DNA from: Rhodoferax sp.
Lineage (GTDB): Bacteria > Pseudomonadota > Gammaproteobacteria > Burkholderiales > Burkholderiaceae_C
Assembly: GCF_028714215.1 (NCBI RefSeq)
Contig: NZ_JAQTMS010000039.1
Location: forward strand, 1-48,994
Reading direction: 5' to 3'
Length of the DNA: 48,994 nucleotides
In this document: in pieces, positions 8,290 to 15,982 of the stretch
How positions within the stretch are numbered: position 1 is the stretch's first letter
How the letters are laid out: every line of letters begins with the position of its first letter
The notes under the pieces: model-generated
The model's database searches: none
Told to the model about the DNA's origin: nothing
The model's input: only the letters and a program-made list of their open reading frames with translations
Program-made: the position numbers and the translations under genes

Positions 8290-9447
8290 TCAATAGATCG
8301 CTTCGCGAATGATTTCGGTGATGTCCTTGATCTCGATAGCGGCACCGCCGTCGGAGCGGCCCAGGCGGCTGTCTTCGAAATTGGTGATGCAGTACGGGCA
8401 CGACGTCGCCAGCACCTGCGCGCCGGTGCCGGCCGCCTGCGCCAGGCGCAGGTCAGAGAAGCGCTGGCCCTTGGGCGTTTCCATCCAGATGCGGCCACCG
8501 CCGCCGCCGCAGCAGAAGCTGTTCTTGCGGTTCTCGGACATCTCCTTCAATTGCAGCCCCGGCACGCTCCTGAGCGCCTGGCGCGGCTGCTCGAAGATGC
8601 CCATGTGCCGGCCCAGATAGCAGGGGTCGTGGTAGGTGACGTTTTTCGCGTATTCCTTGGTCAGCTTCAAGCGGCCCTCGACTATCAACTGATGGATGAA
8701 TTCAGTGATGTGCACTACCTCGAAGTTGACCATGAACTCGGGATACTCGTTCTTGAAGCTGTGATAGCAGTGCGGCGACGACACCAGGATCTTCTTCACG
8801 CCATTGCCGATCAACTGGCCGATGTTCTGCCGCGCCAGCGTGCGGAACAGTTTCTCGTCGCCGGTCTTGCGGATGCTCTCACCGCAGCAGCTCTCGTCGC
8901 TGCCGAGGATGCCGAAGTCCACGCCGGCCGCCTGCAGTATCTCCACCGTGGCCTTGGCAATCTTCTTGCCGCGCGGGTCGTAGGACAGGTAGCAGCCGGG
9001 GCTGTACATGATTTCCATGCCCTCTTCAAAACGCTTGACGCCCAGGCCTAGCGACCAGTCGGCGCGCTTGGCGCGCGCCTCGCCGAACGGATTGCCCTCG
9101 GCACGCAGGCTGGCGGCAATACCCGGAATCGGCGCCGCGCCGCCGGCGAAGACGTCGTACTCGGTAGCGATGCGGCGCAGCGCAATGCCGGACTGGATCT
9201 GCTTGACGTCGCGCGGACAGACCTGCGGGCATTTGCCGCAAGTGGTGCAACGCCAGATCTCCTCGCTGTCGATCTCGGTCAGGCCGAAGGTCGCCTCGCG
9301 CACGATCTTGCGCATGCTGAATTTGGATACCCGGTTCCAGGGGCAGACGGTGTCGCACATGCCGCACTGGTAACAGGATTTGAAAGCATCGCCGCCGGCT
9401 GCCTTGATGGCGTCGATGATTTCCTTTTGCGGGGCTACGGTCTCCAT
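8290..9447 (-). CDS. bamD: Class II benzoyl-CoA reductase subunit BamD (HdrD/HdrBC-like iron-sulfur protein)
   Basis: This 385-residue protein fuses an HdrC-like ferredoxin domain (CYQCGMCDTVCP and CTTCGKCPQVCP in the first 100 residues) to HdrB-like CCG domains (GCY..ESCCGE and DPCYLGRH..FCCGGGGG). Such domains bind the noncubane [4Fe-4S] cluster of heterodisulfide reductases. It follows bamC with a 3-bp gap and is separated from bamE by the repeat-containing spacer. It probably links BamE to BamC/BamB. Confidence 0.9.
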   Translation of the reverse strand: METVAPQKEIIDAIKAAGGDAFKSCYQCGMCDTVCPWNRVSKFSMRKIVREATFGLTEIDSEEIWRCTTCGKCPQVCPRDVKQIQSGIALRRIATEYDVFAGGAAPIPGIAASLRAEGNPFGEARAKRADWSLGLGVKRFEEGMEIMYSPGCYLSYDPRGKKIAKATVEILQAAGVDFGILGSDESCCGESIRKTGDEKLFRTLARQNIGQLIGNGVKKILVSSPHCYHSFKNEYPEFMVNFEVVHITEFIHQLIVEGRLKLTKEYAKNVTYHDPCYLGRHMGIFEQPRQALRSVPGLQLKEMSENRKNSFCCGGGGGRIWMETPKGQRFSDLRLAQAAGTGAQVLATSCPYCITNFEDSRLGRSDGGAAIEIKDITEIIREAIY

Positions 9448-9450
9448 GCC

Positions 9451-9990
9451 TCAGGCCTTTGACATTCTGGCCAGGGTGTCCAGCACCTGCTGCAAACCGT
9501 GTTTGTCTATCATCGCGCCGATGCCGATCTCGACATCACCCAACTGCGGCTGGTCGTCCTCGACTTCCTCTTCGCGCTCCACAAAAATCAGCGCCTCGGC
9601 GTGGCACCACTCGACGCACTTGGGCTGATCCAGCGCCGGCGTTTCCTCGCACATGTCGCATTTGAGCGGCAGGCCCGAATCGGGCTCCTTGAACAGGGTG
9701 CGCGACGGGCAGGAGGCACGGCAGAAATCACATTCGTTGTATTCCTTGCCGTCGATGATGTACTTGTCGCGGCCGGTGCATTCCGCCTCGGTGTACTCGC
9801 CGGCATAGACCGGCAGGTAGATGTCGCGCAGCGGCAGGCGCACGATGCGGATGCGCGAGCGCGCCGGATTGTTGCTGGAGTAGCGCGGCGTCGCGTGCCA
9901 GGAAGAGCAGATCACCTCGCAGGCCTTGCAGCCGTTGCACTTGTCGGCGTCGATGGTGATCGACTTGACGATTTTCTTGACCTTAGCCAT
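9451..9990 (-). CDS. bamC: Class II benzoyl-CoA reductase subunit BamC (multi-cluster ferredoxin)
   Basis: A 179-residue ferredoxin-like protein with CNGCKACEVIC near residue 18, CDFCRASCP and CDMC followed by C..WC, enough ligands for three [4Fe-4S] clusters. The N-terminal extension is short and basic. Its start overlaps the bamB stop by 8 bp, indicating translational coupling. BamC is the known direct electron-transfer partner that purifies with BamB in the Geobacter enzyme. Confidence 0.9.
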   Translation of the reverse strand: MAKVKKIVKSITIDADKCNGCKACEVICSSWHATPRYSSNNPARSRIRIVRLPLRDIYLPVYAGEYTEAECTGRDKYIIDGKEYNECDFCRASCPSRTLFKEPDSGLPLKCDMCEETPALDQPKCVEWCHAEALIFVEREEEVEDDQPQLGDVEIGIGAMIDKHGLQQVLDTLARMSKA

Positions 9991-11944
9991 GGTCGTAAAT
10001 CCCCTTCAACTCAAATTCCTCGGCGACGAAATCCATTTCAAGGTCGTGCAGGGATTCCTTGGTCGGGATGCCCTGGCTGTTGAAGCCCTTCAGCTTGTAA
10101 TATTGATCCAGCAGTTGTTTCTCCAGATCGGGGAAGCGCTTCTTCCAATGGTCCTCGGGCGGCTTGTCGTCGGCGCGGCGCATGCCGCGGCGCACATTGA
10201 GCGCGCGCATCAGGGTGCGGGTGCGCGTTGCCGATTTCCAGACGTCGTCCTTGCTCATCTTGATGCCGGTGGCGGCGGTGACGAACTCCGGATAGTTGTG
10301 GATGTGGTAGGGCGGTTTCAGCGGGAACGATGACAGCCCGGCGCACATGCCCAGCGCATCGTCGATGTAGTGCATCTTCTCCATCCAGTCGACGATTTCG
10401 CAACTGGCCTCGACCGTCGGGTAGTAGGGATTGGACATTTCCCCGCGCGGCTCCCAGTCGACATAGTATTTCTTGAACTTCTCGTCGGGTACCTGAAACC
10501 AGTCCTTGACGAACTCTTCGCGCAACTCCCGGGTGGCGAAAGGCTCCTGCGGGAACTGGCCTTCGATCTGCGTGATGTTGATCTTCTCGCCGGTCGAGTA
10601 CATCAGGTAGTAGACCGGGTTGAGCATGCCCAGCTTGAGCGGCAGTTGCTCGTGCTTCTTGATGGTGTTGTGGTCGAACTTCTCGGCGCCCTTGCCGATG
10701 CGCCGCGCCGCCCAGTAGACGCCGTCGGCCAGGTAGTCGCCTATGCCTTCGCGGCGCACCATCTTTTCCAGCAGGTAGTAGAAGCGCCCCTCCGTGTCCT
10801 CGGGCATGCCGGGGAAGTCTTCCTTGGTCAGGATGCCGGCCTCCAGCAGTTCCAGCCCGAACGCCAGGGCCTGCGGCGCCGAAAAGCCGTCGATACCGTA
10901 TTCGGTCGCCTTCTGCGCGATCTTGAAGCCGAAGTCCAGGTCCGAGAAGGCCGCCATGGTGTAGGTCAGCTTCGAATAGCACTTCATCATGTAGGTCGGC
11001 AGGCCCGGCACCGAGATGGTGGCGCCGCACTTCATCGGGCAGTTGTGGCAACTGATCAGGCGGGTGCGCACGTTCTCCTGGCTCTCGCGCCACTTCTCCT
11101 CGATTTGATGGGTCCAGAAATCCTTGCGCCGGGTGCGCGAATTGCCCCACATGAAGTTGGTGGTGTGCCATTGCTCGTCGACGATGGCCATCTCCTGCGG
11201 CGAGCCGAGACCCTGCAGAATCGGCGGCACGCCCTGGATCGGGTTCTCGCCGCGGAACTTGATGTACTTGAGCACGCCGTCGCACAGTTCCATGTACTTG
11301 ACCGGGTCGGCCACGTTGATGTCCTTGGTGCCGCGCACGGCGACCGCCTTCAGGCCCTTGTCGCCCATCACGGCGCCGATGCCGCCGCGGCTGGCGCTGG
11401 AGCGGCCCTGCTCGATCGAGGCGAAGAAGACGCGGTTCTCGCCGGCCAGGCCGATCGCCGCCACCTGGATGTCCGGGTCTTTCAATTCCTTGCGAATGGC
11501 CTCGGAGGTCTCGGTCGCGCCCAGGCCCTTGAGGTGCGAGGCATCGCGGATCTCGACCTTGTCGTTGTTGATCCAGAGGTAGACCAGTTGTTCCGACTTG
11601 CCGCTGAGGATGACTTTGTCGTAGCCGGCATACTTGAGTTCCGGCGCAAAGAAGCCGCCCATCATCGAATACGCCATCAGCTTGGTTTGCGGCGAAATGG
11701 TCGAGACGATGGTGCGGTTGCTGCCGGGCGCGGCGGTGCCGCACAGCAGGCCGCTGCTGAAGATCAGCAAGTTGTCGGGGGAGAAAGCGTCCGTCTCGGC
11801 CGGCACCCGGTCCCACATGATCTTGGCATTGGTGCCGAGGCCTCCCATGAACAGCCGGGTGTCGTTCGGGTCGGTCTCCACCCGGTCGATGCTGCCGCGC
11901 GAGAGATCCACTTCCAGGTCAAACCCTATTTCTCCATAACGCAT
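9983..11944 (-). CDS. bamB: Class II benzoyl-CoA reductase catalytic subunit BamB (tungsten, AOR family)
   Basis: At 653 residues it has the length of Geobacter BamB and the aldehyde:ferredoxin oxidoreductase fold signature. A [4Fe-4S] site is formed by Cys299, 302, 306 and 534 (CHNCPMKC and later MCAGL). Cys322 in MMKCYSK falls at the position I recall as the tungsten ligand in the Geobacter structure; Glu251 and His260 also lie where the active-site acid/base residues are placed (from memory). It reduces benzoyl-CoA to cyclohexa-1,5-diene-1-carbonyl-CoA without ATP. Context (dch upstream, bamC-I downstream) supports BamB over a generic AOR. Confidence 0.93.
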   Translation of the reverse strand: MRYGEIGFDLEVDLSRGSIDRVETDPNDTRLFMGGLGTNAKIMWDRVPAETDAFSPDNLLIFSSGLLCGTAAPGSNRTIVSTISPQTKLMAYSMMGGFFAPELKYAGYDKVILSGKSEQLVYLWINNDKVEIRDASHLKGLGATETSEAIRKELKDPDIQVAAIGLAGENRVFFASIEQGRSSASRGGIGAVMGDKGLKAVAVRGTKDINVADPVKYMELCDGVLKYIKFRGENPIQGVPPILQGLGSPQEMAIVDEQWHTTNFMWGNSRTRRKDFWTHQIEEKWRESQENVRTRLISCHNCPMKCGATISVPGLPTYMMKCYSKLTYTMAAFSDLDFGFKIAQKATEYGIDGFSAPQALAFGLELLEAGILTKEDFPGMPEDTEGRFYYLLEKMVRREGIGDYLADGVYWAARRIGKGAEKFDHNTIKKHEQLPLKLGMLNPVYYLMYSTGEKINITQIEGQFPQEPFATRELREEFVKDWFQVPDEKFKKYYVDWEPRGEMSNPYYPTVEASCEIVDWMEKMHYIDDALGMCAGLSSFPLKPPYHIHNYPEFVTAATGIKMSKDDVWKSATRTRTLMRALNVRRGMRRADDKPPEDHWKKRFPDLEKQLLDQYYKLKGFNSQGIPTKESLHDLEMDFVAEEFELKGIYDHG

Positions 11945-11998
11945 TTTTTGTGGCCTCTCTCAGACGGTGTTGCTATGCAAAAATCTTGCGCGCCGGAA

Positions 11999-12772
11999 TC
12001 ACGCGTGTTCCCAGCTGGCTGGCCGACGCGCCAGAAAGGCGGCCAGCCCTTCGTTGGCGTCGTGTGTTTTCATCAGGCGATCCAGGTACAGGGTTTCGAC
12101 TTCCTGCAGTCGTGCGCGCAGGCTGCGGATCAGCGGGCCACGCGCCGCGGCCACGGCGCACGCCAGCGCGGCGGCGCTTTTTGGTGCCAGCTGCTTGTCG
12201 AAATAGTCCAGGGCTGCTGCCTCGGGGTCGTCGGCAACGGTCTGCACCAGGCCCATGGCCTTGGCCTCGGCGCCGCTGACCGAGCGACCGGAGAACAACA
12301 AGTCTTCGGCGTCGGGCTGATTCACCCGGTACGGCAACAGGCAGGAGGCGGCCGGGGCAAAGACGCCCAGGCTCATCTCGGGTTGTCCCAGCTTGGCCTC
12401 CGGCGTGGCAAAAATCGGACCACCGGCCAGCGCCACTTCAAGGCCACCGCCCAGGCACTGGCCGCGCACCGCGGTCAGGATCGGCAGCGGGAACTCGACC
12501 ATCGTGATGATCAGCGCGTGCAAGGCGGCCAGCATGGCGGCGCAGCGCTCCGCCAGGTGCTCATCGACACTGGCGCCAAAGCTGAAATGCGGCCCGCTGG
12601 CATCGAGCAGCACGCCGCGCAAGCCCTTTGACGCCCGATGCGCATCAAAGGCCGCCTGTAGAGACGCAATCATGGCGGCATCGACGATGTTGGCCTTGGG
12701 CCGGTCCAGTCGCAGGCGCAACAGCGCGCCATCGTGCTCCAGCCAGACTTTGAGGGGAGAGGGTTCACTCAT
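11999..12772 (-). CDS. dch: Cyclohexa-1,5-diene-1-carbonyl-CoA hydratase
   Basis: A 257-residue crotonase-fold protein. Visible features are an oxyanion-hole segment around FSFGASVDEH, the CoA-binding GQCLGGGLEVA region and the ARRPASWE tail shared with Thauera-type Dch. It adds water to the dienoyl-CoA made by benzoyl-CoA reductase, giving 6-hydroxycyclohex-1-ene-1-carbonyl-CoA. The ATG at 12772 is used because upstream sequence is dispersed repeat; longer frames into it are artefacts. It stands 54 bp before bamB and probably shares its transcript. A general enoyl-CoA hydratase is the alternative, unlikely in this context. Confidence 0.88.
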   Translation of the reverse strand: MSEPSPLKVWLEHDGALLRLRLDRPKANIVDAAMIASLQAAFDAHRASKGLRGVLLDASGPHFSFGASVDEHLAERCAAMLAALHALIITMVEFPLPILTAVRGQCLGGGLEVALAGGPIFATPEAKLGQPEMSLGVFAPAASCLLPYRVNQPDAEDLLFSGRSVSGAEAKAMGLVQTVADDPEAAALDYFDKQLAPKSAAALACAVAAARGPLIRSLRARLQEVETLYLDRLMKTHDANEGLAAFLARRPASWEHA

Positions 12773-12869
12773 ATCAATTCTCTGATGGTGTTGACAGGCG
12801 GTGTCGAGAGCCAGGATTCGCGCTTGCAGAGGCTTGCTGGCCGGGATTTGCGCCCGAGTGCGCGCGGTT

Positions 12870-13050
12870 TGCCGGGTCTCGCCCCGGCGGGCGACCTTCT
12901 TTTCTTTGCTTGCCCAAAGAAAAGAAGGCAAAAGAAAAGGCAGCCGCAGTCAGAGCCGCTACGCGGTTCCTTGCGCTGCTCGCATCGGTCGGGGTCGGGC
13001 TAAACTCGCTTCGCTCAAACAACGCCCGCCCTGATCCGCCCGCTGCTGCG
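12870..13050 (+). repeat. Dispersed repeat, inverted pair, copy 1
   Basis: Contains GGGTCTCGCCCCGGCGGGCGA, then the 14-bp hairpin and CTAAACTCGCTTCGCTCAAA. The same blocks in the same order occur on the opposite strand at 13190-13400, with diverged spacer bases between them. Confidence 0.75.
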
Positions 13051-13098
13051 CTGCTCAGCTCTGCCAGGACGGCGAAGTCCAGACAGCCAGAATGCAAA

Positions 13099-13174
13099 CA
13101 TCCAATCCCACAAGTACGCGCCATGGCGCGCCCTTGTGGGCTTCGGTTTCCGATTCGGTATTGGCGATTGGATG
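13099..13174. repeat. Compound palindrome at the centre of the repeat pair
   Basis: CATCCAATC (13099-13107) pairs with GATTGGATG (13166-13174), and CCCACAAG (13107-13114) pairs with CTTGTGGG (13133-13140) around an inner GCGCC-AT-GGCGC. Such a structure can form a large cruciform or RNA hairpin. Confidence 0.65.
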
Positions 13175-13189
13175 CCCGCGCCGTTATGA

Positions 13190-13400
13190 GGAGGCGAGTA
13201 GCGCAGGTGAAGCCGGATAAGGGCTGGCGTTGTTTGAGCGAAGCGAGTTTAGCCAGACCCCGGCTGCGCCGAGCAACGCAGCGTGCCCGCAGGGCCGACG
13301 AATCCGGCTCGCCTTTCTTTTGGGTACTTTTCTTTGGCGAAGCAAAGAAAAGTACCTCGCCCGCCGGGGCGAGACCCGGCCGCCCGCGCGAGCCTGCGCA
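13190..13400 (-). repeat. Dispersed repeat, inverted pair, copy 2
   Basis: The reverse complement carries the same ordered blocks as 12870-13050 (TCTCGCCCCGGCGGGCGA, hairpin, CTAAACTCGCTTCGCTCAAA). The hairpin arm differs at its outer bases in a compensated way (GGTAC/GTACC instead of CCTTC/GAAGG), suggesting selection for or copying of structure. Confidence 0.75.
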
Positions 13401-13444
13401 AGACCCGATAGACAGCGCGCCGTCGGGCGCACATCCCGACACAA

Positions 13445-14566
13445 TCACCCCCCTTTGCGCTTGTTACGCGGCTGAATCGAATCGTGCAGCGGCCCGACCC
13501 AGCTTTCGCCCGCGGCCAATTTCTGGCGCAGCAGGACGAAGTCGGCTTCGCGGTCTTCCTTGGTGCCTTCGTTGAAGGCGGTGAAACCGGCGCGGCCTTC
13601 GGTCATCATGTTCAGGGCCAGCCAGGCGCGCGAGTTTTCCTTGTTCTTGTCCCAGGCTTCGAGCTTGGGTTTGCGCAGTTCTTCCAGTGTCTTGGTGGTG
13701 CAGTCCGGGAAGGTCAGCAGAATCTTGGCGCACAGTTCTTCCACCTTGGCGTCCAACAGCGAGAGGTCCACCGTGCCGCGCGCCAGCAAGGCCTTGCCCG
13801 CCTTGAGCGCCTCGCCGGTCTTGGGCTCGCCAAAGGAGAATCGTCCCTGCTCGTCCACCATCTGCTGCGTGTGCACCAGCGGGTTGGCGACAAATTTGCC
13901 GTCCACCTTGAGCGCCGGCACCACATCGGTCAGGATGCCCATCCAGCTCGCCTTGTGGGCCGAGAAAGGTTCGCACAGCACGCAGGCCGCCATGGCGCGC
14001 TCGGCGCCCACCATCACCGGCAGGAAATCGGTGGCGCCGCCGATCGGCGACGAGCCGTGCTTGGGCCCGGCCTGGCCGAAGCGCGCCAGGTCTTGCGCGA
14101 CCGAGAAGTCGCAGGCCATGCCGATCTCCTGGCCGCCGCCGATGCGCATGCCGTTGACGCGGCAGATCACCGGTTTGTCGCACATCAGGATGGCGCTCAC
14201 CATGTCGTTGAACAAGCGCATGTACTGCCGGTATTCCTGCGGGTGGCCGGCGTAATACTCGGCATATTCCTTGGTGTTGCCGCCGGTGCAGAAAGCCTTG
14301 TCGCCGGCACCGGTGAAGACCACGCAGACCACGTCGCGCGCATTGGCGGCGGCGCGCATGGCCAGAATCACGCCCTTCACCATGTCGGTGGTGTAGGAGT
14401 TGTACTGGCTCTGGTTGTCCAGCGTGATCCAGGCGTTGAACAGGCCTGGCACGACGCTGCCGTCGGGCAGGTGCGCCGGGCGTTTCTCGAACTTGACGCC
14501 GGGCTTGGCGATGTCATCGACCAGATCGTGGATCTTGAAGTCGCGCGTGGCGGGGGAGGCGGTCAT
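13445..14566 (-). CDS. oah: 6-oxocyclohex-1-ene-1-carbonyl-CoA hydrolase (ring-opening)
   Basis: This 373-residue crotonase-superfamily protein is the size of Oah/BamA, the widely used marker of anaerobic aromatic degradation. Visible features are GGNTKEYAEYY (about residue 100), NGMRIGGGQEIGMACDF and a long C-terminal extension. It hydrolyses the ring of 6-oxocyclohexene-carbonyl-CoA to 3-hydroxypimelyl-CoA. The ATG at 14566 has AGGAG upstream at good spacing; the in-frame extension to 14629 enters a dispersed repeat. It lies between had and dch in the same orientation. Confidence 0.93.
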   Translation of the reverse strand: MTASPATRDFKIHDLVDDIAKPGVKFEKRPAHLPDGSVVPGLFNAWITLDNQSQYNSYTTDMVKGVILAMRAAANARDVVCVVFTGAGDKAFCTGGNTKEYAEYYAGHPQEYRQYMRLFNDMVSAILMCDKPVICRVNGMRIGGGQEIGMACDFSVAQDLARFGQAGPKHGSSPIGGATDFLPVMVGAERAMAACVLCEPFSAHKASWMGILTDVVPALKVDGKFVANPLVHTQQMVDEQGRFSFGEPKTGEALKAGKALLARGTVDLSLLDAKVEELCAKILLTFPDCTTKTLEELRKPKLEAWDKNKENSRAWLALNMMTEGRAGFTAFNEGTKEDREADFVLLRQKLAAGESWVGPLHDSIQPRNKRKGG

Positions 14567-14606
14567 GGTAGGGCTCCTGGGTTTGTCATTACGGGGAAGA
14601 CGGTTT

Positions 14607-14696
14607 GTCATTGCGGGCTTGACCCGCAATCCAGTGCTTCAGACTGCATGGATGCCGGATGTTGAAACCCCGGACCTGATCCGGGGCCGGCATGAC
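14607..14696. repeat. Palindromic dispersed repeat (REP-like), copy 2
   Basis: It starts GTCATTGCGGGCTTGACCCGCA, continues to CCAG, and ends with a CCCCGG..CCGGGG hairpin and CATGAC. It uses the same two hairpin blocks as 8174-8242 but in the opposite orientation and with a longer middle. It sits in the had-oah gap. Confidence 0.7.
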
Positions 14697-14724
14697 AAGG
14701 GTATTTCAGCAATTGCATGTTCCC

Positions 14725-15795
14725 TTAGGCGGCCGGAGTCAGCACCACGCGCTTTTTGATCTCGCGATGGTGCACGGCGGGAAAGACTGCATTGATGCTG
14801 TCCAGCGGGCGCTCTTCGACAAAAGGTGCCAAGGCCACCTTGCCGTCCAGCACCAGGTCCAGCGCGGCCGGGTAGTACTCGGGCGGGCAACCCCAGTTGC
14901 CCAGGGCTCGGGCATCGAACGCCATCAGGTTGGACAAGCGCACCTCGACCTTGTCCATGGTGAAGCCGACCACCGACAAGGTGGCGCCGTGCACCAGCAG
15001 ACCATAGGCCGAGAGCTGGCCGGCCGCCGTGCCGGAGCACTCGAAGATCTGCCACTCGGTGCTGCGCAAGCCCTGTTGTTTGGCAAAGGCGTTGACCGCC
15101 GCCTTCATGGCCTTGCCGTCATGCGTGCGGGCATTGAGCGTGAGGCCGGCGCCGTGCTGCGCGATGGCCGCCAGTTTGTCGTCATCGACGTCGATCGCCA
15201 CCACCTGGGCGCCGAAGGCACGCGCAATCTGCACGCAGTAGCCGCCGACGCCGCCGGCGCCGATCACGATCGCCAGGCTGCCGGGCGTGACACCGGCGCG
15301 GCGCACCGCCTGGTAAGGCGTGGTCAAGGCGTCGGCCACGATGGAGACTTGCGCCAGCGTCAGATGCGCGGCAGCCAGACGGGCCTCGTCGACCGGGCAC
15401 AGGCCGCGCGCCGGCACCACGATGTGCGAGGCAAAGCCGCCCTGGATGTCGTTGCCGGGCATTTTCTGGGCGCGGCATATCGGTTGCAGGCCGCGCTTGC
15501 ACAAGTCGCACTCGCCACAGGGCAGCACGGCCGGCACGATCACCGCCTTGCCGAGCCAGGCCTGGGCGGCGGCGCCGGCGGCCACCACACGGCCGCTGAT
15601 CTCGTGCCCCAGGGTCAGGGGCGGCGCCGAGTTGGTGCGCACGCCGTCGTAGTAGTAGCCCAGGTCGGTGTGGCAGACGCCGCAGCCGGCAATCGCCACC
15701 ACCACTTCGCCGGCCGCCGGCTCGGCGACAAAGGCGACTCGCTCGAACGGTGCGCCGGGTTTGTTCATCTGCCAACGGTAGGCATCAATGCTCAT
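14725..15795 (-). CDS. had: 6-hydroxycyclohex-1-ene-1-carbonyl-CoA dehydrogenase
   Basis: A 356-residue zinc-dependent medium-chain alcohol dehydrogenase. It has the catalytic zinc region [15 protein letters not shown] and GHE, the structural zinc loop [15 protein letters not shown], and the Rossmann motif GAGGVGGY for NAD. The YYYDG motif and the neighbouring oah and dch point to the ring-CoA dehydrogenase rather than a generic alcohol dehydrogenase. It oxidises the hydroxyl formed by Dch to the ketone opened by Oah. It is the first gene behind the promoter at 15874-15902. Confidence 0.92.
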   Translation of the reverse strand: MSIDAYRWQMNKPGAPFERVAFVAEPAAGEVVVAIAGCGVCHTDLGYYYDGVRTNSAPPLTLGHEISGRVVAAGAAAQAWLGKAVIVPAVLPCGECDLCKRGLQPICRAQKMPGNDIQGGFASHIVVPARGLCPVDEARLAAAHLTLAQVSIVADALTTPYQAVRRAGVTPGSLAIVIGAGGVGGYCVQIARAFGAQVVAIDVDDDKLAAIAQHGAGLTLNARTHDGKAMKAAVNAFAKQQGLRSTEWQIFECSGTAAGQLSAYGLLVHGATLSVVGFTMDKVEVRLSNLMAFDARALGNWGCPPEYYPAALDLVLDGKVALAPFVEERPLDSINAVFPAVHHREIKKRVVLTPAA

Positions 15796-15873
15796 GTTTT
15801 GTCTCCTGCTCGGTTCTCGAAAGAGGGGCGTTTCAGCCTGCCATCAGGTTTGACTGCAACGCCGGTCGAATCT

Positions 15874-15902
15874 ATTATCGTATATTAGTACCTAATTACC
15901 AA
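15874..15902 (-). promoter_or_regulatory. Candidate sigma70 promoter of the had operon with operator-like dyad
   Basis: On the minus strand TTGGTA (plus 15897-15902) and GATAAT (plus 15874-15879) are separated by exactly 17 bp. The spacer contains the dyad ATTAG-TAC-CTAAT (15884-15896), a plausible repressor site. Start of transcription would be near 15867, leaving about 70 nt before had. The whole had-korA gap is AT-rich; no equally good promoter was found toward korA. Confidence 0.5.
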
Positions 15903-15982
15903 CATTGTTTTAAAATTATTCGGCAAGAGCGCGCGATGTCGCTGATTTGGGTCAAACTCAAGGAAAAACACAGGAGAAAAAC

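Larger units (their letters stand above)
12773..13444. other. 672-bp repeat-filled gap between oah and dch
   Basis: No credible gene. The gap holds two inverted copies of a GC-rich dispersed repeat around a central palindrome. Two perfect 14-bp hairpins are visible: 12895-12908 with 12915-12928 (CCTTCTTTTCTTTG, loop CTTGCC) and 13323-13336 with 13343-13356 (GGTACTTTTCTTTG, loop GCGAAG). ORFs across this stretch are low-complexity by-products of the repeat. It may separate the had-oah and dch-bam transcription units. Confidence 0.7.

Noticed and set aside
9983..11944. Generic aldehyde:ferredoxin oxidoreductase instead of BamB
   Set aside because: Length, Cys322 position and the complete bamC-I neighbourhood favour BamB.
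10038..12631. Long ORFs of 592 residues (minus) and 753 residues (plus) over bamB and dch
   Set aside because: Shadows of GC-rich bamB/dch in other frames; BamB is unmistakable in its own frame.
12774..13575. Several ORFs of 60-224 residues in the oah-dch gap
   Set aside because: They translate inverted dispersed repeats and hairpins, lack ribosome-binding sites and family features.
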